Shown here: positions 33,434 through 41,801 of the stretch, in pieces
How positions within the stretch are numbered: the first letter of the stretch is position 1
How the letters are laid out: each line of letters starts with the position of its first letter
NCBI RefSeq assembly: GCF_040645195.1
Contig: NZ_JBEYXW010000006.1
Span: 124,001 to 188,000 of the forward strand
Origin: Prauserella_A sp040645195
GTDB lineage: Bacteria > Actinomycetota > Actinomycetes > Mycobacteriales > Pseudonocardiaceae
Length of the DNA: 64,000 nucleotides
Reading direction: 5' to 3'
Translations under genes and position numbers: made by a program
Notes under the pieces: generated by a model
Database searches by the model: none
Told to the model about the DNA's origin: nothing
What the model saw: the letters and a program-made list of their open reading frames with translations, nothing else

Positions 33434-33439
33434 AGCGTA
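33434..33439 (-). promoter_or_regulatory. -10 box for leaderless lysE-family gene
   Basis: On the minus strand TACGCT is six bases before ATG 33427. The divergent AlkZ-fold gene starts at 33484, with TAGGAA (33472-33477) six bases before it, so both promoters share a 56-bp spacer. Confidence 0.45.
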
Positions 33440-33483
33440 GGCATCAGCGGGCGGCTGTCGGTACGCGATGGTAGGAACACGGC

Positions 33484-34659
33484 ATGCTCCGGCAGATCAC
33501 GGTTCACCAGCGGCGGGCGCGACTGGCCGGCCGCCACCGGCTCGCTCCGTCGGCGCGCGCCGACACCCCGGTCGAGGCGGCCGACAGTCTCCTCGCGCTG
33601 CACGCGACCGATCCGGCCACCGTGTACCTCGCGGTGGCCGCCAGGATGACGCGCCCGGCCGTCGCGACCGTCGAGCGCGCGCTCTACGACGAGCGGACCC
33701 TCCTGCGCATGCTGGGCATGCGCAGGACGATGTTCGTCGTGGCCGCCGACGTGGCGCCGCTGGTGCAGGCCGGATGCGCACTGGACATCGAGAAGAAGCA
33801 ACGCAGGCTGCTGCTTCAGCACCTCGAGCAGACCGGCATCCCCGACCTGGCGGAGTGGCTGCGCGATGTCGAGGAGGGCACCCTGCGGGCGCTCAGGGCG
33901 CGCGGGTTCGCCGGCGCGCAGCAGCTCGCCGCCGACGAGCCCCGGCTGCGCACGGAGATCGTCATGGCGGAGGGCAAGCCGTACGAGTCCCGTGGCTACA
34001 TCACCAACCGGGTGCTGTTCCTGCTCGCGGTCGCCGGCCGGATCATGCGTGGCCGCCCGCGCGGCACGTGGCTGTCCACCCAGTACGACTGGTGCGCCAT
34101 CGAGGACTGGCTGGCAGGAGGCCTGCCCACGCAGGACCCCGGCGCCGCGCGGGTGGAGCTCGCCCGCCGCTGGCTGCGTGCCTACGGCCCGGCGCAGGTG
34201 AGTGACCTGCGCTGGTGGATGGGCTGGACGGCGACCCAGACCAAGCAGGCGCTCGCCGCGCTGGAGGTCGTCGAGGTGGACATGGACGGCATTCCGGGCC
34301 TGTTGCCGGCGGACGACACCGAGCCGGTACCCGAGCCCGAGCCCTGGGTCGCGCTGTTGCCCGCGCTCGATCCGACCGCCATGGGCTGGGCGGAGCGGAC
34401 CTGGTTCGTCGGGGAGCACCGGGCGGCCCTGTTCGACCGTACGGGCAACATCGGCCCGACTGTGTGGAGCGACGGGCGCATTGTCGGCGGCTGGGGCCAG
34501 CGGTCCGGCGGCGACGTCGCGGTGCGCCTACTCGAGGACGTCGGCGCCGAGAAAGCGGCCGCGATCGAGGCGGAGGCGGCCAGGCTGACGGCCTGGCTGG
34601 ACGGCGTCACAGTGGTCCCGCGTTTTCGCACACCGGTCGAGAAGGAGCTGTCTTCTTGA
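33484..34659 (+). CDS. AlkZ/YcaQ-fold winged-helix protein (HTH_42 family)
   Basis: The 391-residue protein matches the winged-helix DNA-binding (PF06224) family that includes AlkZ and YcaQ/AlkX DNA glycosylases: repeated winged helices, an RRTMFVVAADVAPLV segment near residue 80, SRGYITNRVLFLLA, and a C-terminal YDWCAIEDWL to ALLPALDPTAMGW region. In the AlkZ position normally holding the catalytic QxQ motif the sequence is LLALHATDPATVY, so the two glutamines are replaced by His and Thr. It may be a non-glycosylase or a distinct subgroup. ATG 33484 lies six bases after a TAGGAA box. It is a single-gene unit ahead of gap. Confidence 0.75.
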   Translation: MLRQITVHQRRARLAGRHRLAPSARADTPVEAADSLLALHATDPATVYLAVAARMTRPAVATVERALYDERTLLRMLGMRRTMFVVAADVAPLVQAGCALDIEKKQRRLLLQHLEQTGIPDLAEWLRDVEEGTLRALRARGFAGAQQLAADEPRLRTEIVMAEGKPYESRGYITNRVLFLLAVAGRIMRGRPRGTWLSTQYDWCAIEDWLAGGLPTQDPGAARVELARRWLRAYGPAQVSDLRWWMGWTATQTKQALAALEVVEVDMDGIPGLLPADDTEPVPEPEPWVALLPALDPTAMGWAERTWFVGEHRAALFDRTGNIGPTVWSDGRIVGGWGQRSGGDVAVRLLEDVGAEKAAAIEAEAARLTAWLDGVTVVPRFRTPVEKELSS

Positions 34660-34802
34660 TCGATTCGCTGAATGCTTCGAGGTGGGCGACGTCTCGCGCG
34701 GGCGCTGCGGATCCGCCCTGGCCAGCACGCTAGGGTTGCGGGTGAAACCCGAAGATGTGTAGCCCGGCGGCGACCGGGTCGAACCTCGAGGAGAGAAGAG
34801 CA

Positions 34803-35807
<1,005 letters not shown>

Positions 35808-35810
35808 CCG

Positions 35811-37064
35811 ATGGCGGTCAAGACACTCGACGACCTGCTCAATGGGGGCACCCCCGCCAATGAGGGCGTAGCCGGCGGGGGAGAGGGCGTCTCGGGCCGG
35901 TACGTGCTCGTGCGGTCGGATCTGAACGTGCCGCTCGACGGCGACACGATCACTGACGACGGCCGGGTGCGTGCCGCGCTGCCCACCATCCAGCGGCTGG
36001 CCGACGCCGGCGCGAAGGTGGTCGTCATGGCGCACCTCGGCCGTCCCAAGGGCAGCCCGGACCCGAAGTTCTCGTTGCGCCCGGTGGCCATCCGCCTCGG
36101 TGAGCTACTCAGCGGGGGAACCGAGGTGGCGCTGGCCGGTGACGTCGTTGGCGAGCAGGCCAGGGCCGTCACCGGCGCGCTCGCCGACGGCCGGGTCGCG
36201 TTGCTGGAGAACGTGCGCTTCGACCCGCGTGAGACGAGCAAGTCGGAGGCGGAGCGCGCCGAGCTGGCTCGTGAGCTCGCCTCACTGGTCGGTCCCGGCG
36301 CGGCGTTCGTCTCCGACGGTTTCGGTGTCGTGCACCGCAAGCAGGCCTCCGTCTACGACGTGGCCCGCACGCTGCCCGCCTACGCGGGTGGCCTGGTGCT
36401 CGCCGAACTCGAGGTGCTCACCAAGCTGACCAGCGATCCGCAGCGGCCCTATGCCGTGGTGCTCGGCGGTTCGAAGGTCTCGGACAAGCTCGCCGTCATC
36501 GAGGCGCTGCTGCCGAAGGTCGACCGGCTCCTGGTCGGCGGCGGGATGTGCTTCACCTTCCTCGCCGCGCAGGGCCACGGCGTCGGCAGCTCGCTGCTCG
36601 AAGCCGACATGGTCGACACGTGCAAGCGGCTCCTCGCGGAGGCGGGCGACAAGCTGGTGCTGCCCGTCGACGTCGTCGCCGCGGACGCCTTCTCGGCGGA
36701 GGCGAACACCCGCACGGTCGCTGCCACCGCGATCGAGGACGGCTGGATGGGCCTGGACATCGGGCCGGACACGGTCGCCGAGTTCGCGGCCGCCATCGGC
36801 ACCGCCAAGACGATCTTCTGGAACGGGCCGATGGGCGTGTTCGAGCTGGCCCCGTTCGCCGAGGGCACCAGGGGAGTGGCGCAGGCGATCGCCGATGGAG
36901 ACGCCTTCAGCGTCGTCGGTGGGGGCGATTCGGCCGCCGCCGTGCGTCTGCTGGGCCTGCCCGAGGACGGCTTCTCGCACATCTCGACCGGCGGCGGGGC
37001 GTCGCTGGAGTACCTGGAAGGCAAGGAACTGCCCGGCGTGGCAGTCCTGAGCGAGGGGACCTGA
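35811..37064 (+). CDS. pgk: phosphoglycerate kinase
   Basis: Pgk transfers phosphate from 1,3-bisphosphoglycerate to ADP. Motifs are VLVRSDLNVPLDGD, VMAHLGRPKG, LLENVRFDPRE, VLGGSKVSDKLAVI and the C-terminal SVVGGGDSAAAVR and ISTGGGASLEYLEGK. At 417 residues it is slightly long because an unusual Gly-rich segment (GGTPANEGVAGGGEG) is present between the N-terminal MAVKTLDDLL and VSGRYVLVR, where other actinobacterial Pgk proteins usually have only a few residues. The ATG is three bases after gap. The stop overlaps the tpiA ATG as TGATG. Confidence 0.97.
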   Translation: MAVKTLDDLLNGGTPANEGVAGGGEGVSGRYVLVRSDLNVPLDGDTITDDGRVRAALPTIQRLADAGAKVVVMAHLGRPKGSPDPKFSLRPVAIRLGELLSGGTEVALAGDVVGEQARAVTGALADGRVALLENVRFDPRETSKSEAERAELARELASLVGPGAAFVSDGFGVVHRKQASVYDVARTLPAYAGGLVLAELEVLTKLTSDPQRPYAVVLGGSKVSDKLAVIEALLPKVDRLLVGGGMCFTFLAAQGHGVGSSLLEADMVDTCKRLLAEAGDKLVLPVDVVAADAFSAEANTRTVAATAIEDGWMGLDIGPDTVAEFAAAIGTAKTIFWNGPMGVFELAPFAEGTRGVAQAIADGDAFSVVGGGDSAAAVRLLGLPEDGFSHISTGGGASLEYLEGKELPGVAVLSEGT

Positions 37065-37852
37065 TGGTGGCGCGCAAACCGCTGATCGCGGGCAACTGGA
37101 AGATGAACCTCAACCACCTCGAGGCCATCGCGCTGGTGCAGAAGATCGCCTTCTCACTGCCCGAGAAGTACTACGCGAAGGTGGACGTGACGGTGATCCC
37201 GCCGTTCACCGACATCCGCAGCGTGCAGACCCTCGTCGACGGCGACAAGCTCCTGCTCACCTACGGTGCGCAGGACCTGTCGCCGCACGACTCCGGTGCC
37301 TACACCGGCGACGTGTCCGGGCCGATGCTCGCCAAGCTCGGCTGCACCTACGTCGTCATCGGCCACTCGGAGCGCCGGGAGTACCACGGCGAGACCGACG
37401 AGGTGGTGAACAAGAAGGTCCGTGCTGCCGTCAAGCACGGACTCACGCCGATCCTGTGTGTCGGCGAGCAGCTGGAGGTCCGCGAGGCCGAAGGGCACAT
37501 CGAACACACCACCAGCCAGCTCATCGCCGGCCTGAAGGGCCTCAAGGCCGAGCAGGTGCAGAACACGGTGATCGCCTACGAGCCGGTGTGGGCGATCGGC
37601 ACCGGCCGGGTCGCGACGCCGTCGGACGCGGAAGAGGTGTGCGCGGCCCTGCGTTCGGCGCTCGCCGAGAAGTACGGAGCCGACCTCGCCGCACAGGTCC
37701 GCGTTCTTTACGGCGGATCGGTCAAGTCGGGCAACATCGCCGACCTCATCAAGTGCGAGAACGTCGACGGTGCGCTCGTCGGCGGAGCCAGCCTCGACGG
37801 TGAAGAGTTCACGAAACTGTGTGCGCTCGCCGCCGGAGGGCCCCTACCCTGA
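37064..37852 (+). CDS. tpiA: triosephosphate isomerase
   Basis: TpiA interconverts the triose phosphates. Lys13 in AGNWKMN, His101 in VIGHSERR, Glu173 in AYEPVWAIGTG, and the phosphate-binding VLYGGSVKSGNI are all present. Length is 262 residues. The ATG overlaps the pgk stop by one base, so translation is coupled. Gene order gap-pgk-tpiA-secG is the usual one in actinobacteria. Confidence 0.97.
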   Translation: MVARKPLIAGNWKMNLNHLEAIALVQKIAFSLPEKYYAKVDVTVIPPFTDIRSVQTLVDGDKLLLTYGAQDLSPHDSGAYTGDVSGPMLAKLGCTYVVIGHSERREYHGETDEVVNKKVRAAVKHGLTPILCVGEQLEVREAEGHIEHTTSQLIAGLKGLKAEQVQNTVIAYEPVWAIGTGRVATPSDAEEVCAALRSALAEKYGADLAAQVRVLYGGSVKSGNIADLIKCENVDGALVGGASLDGEEFTKLCALAAGGPLP

Positions 37853-37911
37853 TCTCAGTGGGTACCCGCTACTCTGGGTACCCCCGCCACCCGCAGTACA
37901 CAGAGGATGAC

Positions 37912-38142
37912 ATGAAGCTGTTCCTGCAAATCCTGTTGATCGCGACCAGCGTGCTGCTGATCGTCGCGGTGTTGCTGCACCGTGGCCGCGGCGGCGGACT
38001 GTCCTCCCTGTTCGGTGGCGGTATGCAGTCGAGCCTGTCCGGGTCGAGCGTGGCCGAGAAGAACCTCGACCGCATTACGCTCGGTCTCGGCGCCGTATGG
38101 ATCATTTCCATCGTCGGTCTCGGTCTGTTGCTGAAGATCTGA
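37912..38142 (+). CDS. secG: protein translocase subunit SecG
   Basis: The 76-residue SecG has two hydrophobic helices (LFLQILLIATSVLLIVAVLL and the C-terminal GLGAVWIISIVGLGLLL) joined by a Gly/Ser-rich loop SSLFGGGMQSSLSGSS, the normal SecG pattern. It is part of the SecYEG channel. ATG 37912 has AGAGGA four bases upstream. It follows tpiA by 59 bp in the same orientation. Confidence 0.93.
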   Translation: MKLFLQILLIATSVLLIVAVLLHRGRGGGLSSLFGGGMQSSLSGSSVAEKNLDRITLGLGAVWIISIVGLGLLLKI

Positions 38143-38196
38143 TCGATATCGGCGTGCCTGGCGGGGTACGTCAACTTCTGGTGGGTGTGAGGAAGC

Positions 38197-38538
38197 ATGG
38201 TTGGCGGTAACGCGATTCGAGGCACGAGAGTCGGTGCGGGGCCCACTGGGGAATCGGAGCGTGGGGATGCCGCCCCACGTCGCCGGGTCTCCTACTGGTG
38301 TGCCAACGGGCACGAATCTCGGCCGTCGTTCTCAATGGACGCCGAGGTTCCCGAGGAATGGGACTGCCCACGCTGCGGTCTCCCCGGCGGGCAGGACGAG
38401 CAGAACCCGCCCGCGGCTCCGCGTTCGGAGCCGTACAAGACTCATCTGGCATATGTGAAGGAACGCCGTAGCGACGCCGATGGGGAGGCCATCCTCGCCG
38501 AGGCGCTCGAACGGCTGCGCCAGCGTCGGCAGATCTGA
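38197..38538 (+). CDS. rbpA: RNA polymerase-binding protein RbpA
   Basis: RbpA is an actinobacterial factor that stabilises promoter complexes with the principal sigma factor. The 113-residue product has the N-terminal tail MVGGNAIRGTRVGAGPTG, the zinc-ribbon-like core VSYWCANGHESRPSFSMDA and WDCPRCGLPGGQDE with Cys pairs, and the C-terminal sigma-interacting helix KTHLAYVKERRSDADGEAIL. It lies downstream of secG, as in other actinobacteria. The N-terminal tail is conserved from ATG 38197, confirming the start. Confidence 0.95.
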   Translation: MVGGNAIRGTRVGAGPTGESERGDAAPRRRVSYWCANGHESRPSFSMDAEVPEEWDCPRCGLPGGQDEQNPPAAPRSEPYKTHLAYVKERRSDADGEAILAEALERLRQRRQI

Positions 38539-38580
38539 CCCTCCCCGCGAGGGAAGGGCAGGCGACGGCAAGCCTGGCAG

Positions 38581-38663
38581 ACACCGCCTGCGCCGGTGGT
38601 CTGAGCGCCAGTCCCGCGGCAACGCGGGCTCGCTCAGGCCACCGTGCGTCTGGCGGTGTTTTT
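38581..38663 (+). terminator. long nested stem-loop with T-tract, rbpA terminator or small RNA
   Basis: Four stacked helices are visible: ACACCGCC/GGCGGTGT, CGGTGG/CCACCG, CTGAGCG/CGCTCAG and CCCGCG-GCAA-CGCGGG with a GNRA tetraloop. TTTTT (38659-38663) follows on the plus strand. It is a strong intrinsic terminator for the gap-to-rbpA operon. Its size and four-helix form are more than a terminator needs, so an RNA product is possible. Confidence 0.7.
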
Positions 38664-38668
38664 CGTTG

Positions 38669-39877
38669 TCACTCAGGGGTGACCGGGTACCGGGCCCGCA
38701 CCCGCCAGCCGCCGTCGTTGGTGGGGGTCGTCTCGAAGGTGCCGCCGAGGAGCCGTGCCCGCTCGGCGAGGCCGGCCAGGCCGTAGCCACCCGAAGGGAA
38801 CTCGTTGGTCGGCTGCTGCGGGCGATCGTTGCTCACCTCGATCGTCAGGCGATCCGGCTCCCACGACAGCCGCACGAACGCGGTCGCTCCCGGCGCGTGC
38901 TTGCGAACGTTGGTCAGGCTCTCCTGCACCGTCCGGTACGCGGCGGCGGAGACCGTCGTCGGCAGGTCGTTCGGCAACCGTTCGACAGCGAGTTGCACCG
39001 GCACCTCCGCACTGCGGATCAGTTCGGGAAGATCGGCCAGATCCGGCTGACCGTCGACCGCGCCCGAGCGCAGCACCCCGACCAGACCGCGTAGCTCCTC
39101 CAGTGTCCGCGTGGACAGCTGGCGGATGGTCTGCGCGGTGCGCTGGGCCTCGCCGCTGGTGTTCGCCGCCGACAGTGCACCAGCCTGCATGGCGATGAGC
39201 GTGATGTCGTGGGACACCACGTCGTGCATCTCCCTGGCCAGCCGCGCCCGCTCCTCGGCGCGGACCGTCTCGGCGTACAGCTTGCGTTCCCGGTCCCGGC
39301 TCGCGGCCAGTTCGACCAGGCGGGCGGACAGCTCACTGCGCGCGCCGATCAGCAGCCCGATCGCCACGGGCATCCCGGCGACGATGACGCCGTAGATGGC
39401 GGCGAGCATGTGCTCCCGCCAGCTGCGTGCCGCGAAGTCGGGCAGCGGCCAGAGCATGAACCGGGCCAGCCACACCAGCCCCGCACCGACCCACACCTGC
39501 CAGTGCATTTGCCTGCGGGTCGCCAGGTAGCCCAGTGCGATCATGGCGGCTACCTGTGCCCAGCCGGCGAGGAAACCGGGCACGGCCAGCACGACCACGG
39601 TGAAGGGCAGCCAGCGGCGTGCCAGGAGCACGACGCAGCTTGCCGCCGAGAGATAGACCGAGTAGGGCTGGGCCTTCTCCGGGAAGACCAGCCAGACGTC
39701 GAGAACCGCGATGACGAAGATGGCCGCGTCGACGGCCAGTTTGCGCACGAACGGGTGGGACCGGAGTGCGATCGCTGGTCGTGGAACGGCCGTCGGTCTC
39801 GGCCGCATCTCCTCGGCGGGCCGCGCGCCCGAGCCGCCGACCGCAACCCCGGGAATGGTCATTCCCTCTGTGGTCAT
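38669..39877 (-). CDS. two-component sensor histidine kinase (HisKA_3 type), orphan
   Basis: The 402-residue protein has a short cytoplasmic N terminus, about five membrane helices (residues ~50-175), a dimerisation segment with phosphoacceptor His218 in LAREMHDVVSHDITLIAMQ, and a HATPase domain with LTNVRKHAPGA (N box) and GGYGLAGLAERARLLGG (G box). This is the NarL-partner class. No response-regulator gene is adjacent, so its partner is elsewhere. The ATG at 39877 has GAGAGG upstream. The extracytoplasmic part is small, so the signal is probably sensed in the membrane. Confidence 0.87.
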   Translation of the reverse strand: MTTEGMTIPGVAVGGSGARPAEEMRPRPTAVPRPAIALRSHPFVRKLAVDAAIFVIAVLDVWLVFPEKAQPYSVYLSAASCVVLLARRWLPFTVVVLAVPGFLAGWAQVAAMIALGYLATRRQMHWQVWVGAGLVWLARFMLWPLPDFAARSWREHMLAAIYGVIVAGMPVAIGLLIGARSELSARLVELAASRDRERKLYAETVRAEERARLAREMHDVVSHDITLIAMQAGALSAANTSGEAQRTAQTIRQLSTRTLEELRGLVGVLRSGAVDGQPDLADLPELIRSAEVPVQLAVERLPNDLPTTVSAAAYRTVQESLTNVRKHAPGATAFVRLSWEPDRLTIEVSNDRPQQPTNEFPSGGYGLAGLAERARLLGGTFETTPTNDGGWRVRARYPVTPE

Positions 39878-39990
39878 GGCATGGACCTCTCGTCTTGTGG
39901 ACTCGACTATGAGAGGTCATTCAGGCGCGTAAGGGACGCGTAAAGCCGGAAAAGTGTGCGGATGCTAACGGTGTGGTTACTCCCCGTGCG

Positions 39991-40027
39991 CGCTTCCCGC
40001 CGTGGGCACCTGCCACGGCGGGGAGCG
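39991..40027 (-). terminator. hairpin downstream of pgl
   Basis: CGCTTCCCGCCGTGG and CCACGGCGGGGAGCG pair over 15 bp with one T/C mismatch (a possible G-U pair) around a seven-base loop. It lies five bases after the pgl stop on the minus strand. There is no U-tract, as in many actinobacterial terminators. Confidence 0.55.
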
Positions 40028-40032
40028 TCGGG

Positions 40033-40815
40033 TCACACGTGCGGGAACGCTGGGACCGTGCCCAGCTTGCCCGCGGCGGCCTTGTCGAGGAGCCAGAGCG
40101 TCCGCCGTCGCCCACGCGCGCCGGCGACCGGCAGCTGCACCTCACCGGCGCCGGAGAGCGCGAGGGCGACCGCGTCGGCCTTGGCCTCGCCGGTCGTCAC
40201 CAGCCACACCTCGGCTGCGCTGCGGATTGCCGGGAACGTCAGCGAGATCCGGGTCGGTGGGGGCTTCGGGCAGTTGCGCACCGCCACCACGGAGCGTTCC
40301 GTCTCGTAGGCCGCGGGCGACTCCGGGAAGATCGACGCCGTGTGCCCCTCGCCGCCGAGACCGAGTAGCAGGACGTCGAACGTCGGCACGCTGCCGTGGT
40401 CCTCGGGTTGGGCGTTCGCGGCGAGCACCTCGGCGTAGGCGGCTGCCGCCGCGTCGGGGTCAGCGCCGAACTCGCCGTCGGACGGGGCCATCGCGTGGAC
40501 CCGCGCCGGATCCACCGGCACGTGGTCGAGCAGCGCCTTCCTGGCCTGTCTCTCGTTGCGTTCGGCGTCATCGGCAGGGACGAACCGCTCGTCGCCCCAG
40601 TAGATGTCCAGCCTGGACCAGTCGATCGCGTCCCTGGCCGGAGCCGTACGCAGCTGCTCGAGGATGGCGATGCCGGTACCGCCACCCGTCAGCACCAGCG
40701 ACGCCGATCCTTTCGCTGCCTGCAGGTCGACCAGCCGCGTCACGAGCCGGGCCGCGCATGCCGCGGCGAGCAGTTCGGGGTTGGCGTGGACGACGACCTC
40801 GGACGCGGGGCTCAT
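40033..40815 (-). CDS. pgl: 6-phosphogluconolactonase
   Basis: Pgl hydrolyses 6-phosphogluconolactone. The 260-residue product has LVLTGGGTGIAILEQL, DIYWGDERFVPADD and LLLGLGGEGHTASIFPE with the family's glucosamine-isomerase-like fold, and ends RTLWLLDKAAAGKL. Its ATG overlaps the opcA stop by four bases. It is the last gene of the tkt-tal-pgi-zwf-opcA-pgl operon. Confidence 0.94.
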   Translation of the reverse strand: MSPASEVVVHANPELLAAACAARLVTRLVDLQAAKGSASLVLTGGGTGIAILEQLRTAPARDAIDWSRLDIYWGDERFVPADDAERNERQARKALLDHVPVDPARVHAMAPSDGEFGADPDAAAAAYAEVLAANAQPEDHGSVPTFDVLLLGLGGEGHTASIFPESPAAYETERSVVAVRNCPKPPPTRISLTFPAIRSAAEVWLVTTGEAKADAVALALSGAGEVQLPVAGARGRRRTLWLLDKAAAGKLGTVPAFPHV

Positions 40816-41801
40816 GCCTTGGCCTTCGCCACGGCCTTGGCGTTGTTCGCGGCGGCACCGGCCGCGGGCTCGGCCTTCTTGCGTGCCGCGGACAGCTTGC
40901 CGAGGCCTAGCAGTGCCGCCTCGTAGACCTCGTCCGGAGCCAGCCTGCGCAGCTCCTCGACCAGGCAGTCGCGAGTGTCCCGCCGCTGCAGCGCGATCCG
41001 GCGCGTCGGCTGACCGGGCTGCGTCAGCGTCCCGGTCCGGCCGTCGGGGCGGTAGATCTGGATCGACCCGGACGGCCGTTCCAGCGTCACCGACACGATC
41101 CCCTGTGCACTCGTCGTCTTGATCCGCCGGACCGGCACATCGAGGTACTCGGCGAGCCAGCCGGCGAGCAGCTCGGTGGACGGCGAATCGCCCTCGCCCG
41201 TCACCGTGGCCCCGGTGACCCGCTCGTAGGGCGGCAGGTCGAGCGCCGACACCAGCTGCGCCCGCCAGTTGGTCAGGCGCGTCCAGGCCAGGTCGGTGTC
41301 GCCGTCGACGTAGGCCTTCGCCCGGGTGGCCAGTGCCCGGATCGGGCTCTTCTCCGCGGCGGAGTCGGTGATCCGGCGCTGCGCGAGCTGACCGAGCGGG
41401 TCCTTCGAGGGCGCTTTCGGCCCCGCGCCCGGCCACCACGTGACGATCGGGGCGTCCGGAAGCAACAGCGGGATGACCGCGCTCTGGCCGTGGCTGGCCA
41501 GCGCGCCGTACAGCCGCAGCACGATCACCTCACTCGCGCCCGCGTCGCCGCCGACCCGGATCTGGCCGTCGATGCGCGGAGCCGCGCTGCGCGCGCCCTT
41601 CGCCACCACGATCACCCGGCACGGGTGCTCGCGGCTGGCTTCGTTGGCCGCATCGATGGCGTCCTCGAGCTGGTCGTCGTCCTCGGCGGCGATGACCAGG
41701 GTCAGCACCCTGCCCAGCGCGACCACGCCACCGCGCTCACGTATCTCGACGAGTTTCTTGTTCAGCTGCGACGTTGTCGTGGACGGCAGATCGATGATCA
41801 T
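40812..41801 (-). CDS. opcA: glucose-6-phosphate dehydrogenase assembly protein OpcA
   Basis: OpcA is required for full activity of glucose-6-phosphate dehydrogenase in actinobacteria and cyanobacteria. The 329-residue protein has IIDLPSTTTSQLNKKLVEIR at the N terminus, PLLLPDAPIVTWWPGAGP and the C-terminal basic region ending in AKAKA. It follows zwf, overlapping its stop as ATGA, and is followed by pgl with the same overlap. The start is ATG 41801; a 20-residue upstream extension would overlap zwf and is rejected. Confidence 0.94.
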   Translation of the reverse strand: MIIDLPSTTTSQLNKKLVEIRERGGVVALGRVLTLVIAAEDDDQLEDAIDAANEASREHPCRVIVVAKGARSAAPRIDGQIRVGGDAGASEVIVLRLYGALASHGQSAVIPLLLPDAPIVTWWPGAGPKAPSKDPLGQLAQRRITDSAAEKSPIRALATRAKAYVDGDTDLAWTRLTNWRAQLVSALDLPPYERVTGATVTGEGDSPSTELLAGWLAEYLDVPVRRIKTTSAQGIVSVTLERPSGSIQIYRPDGRTGTLTQPGQPTRRIALQRRDTRDCLVEELRRLAPDEVYEAALLGLGKLSAARKKAEPAAGAAANNAKAVAKAKA

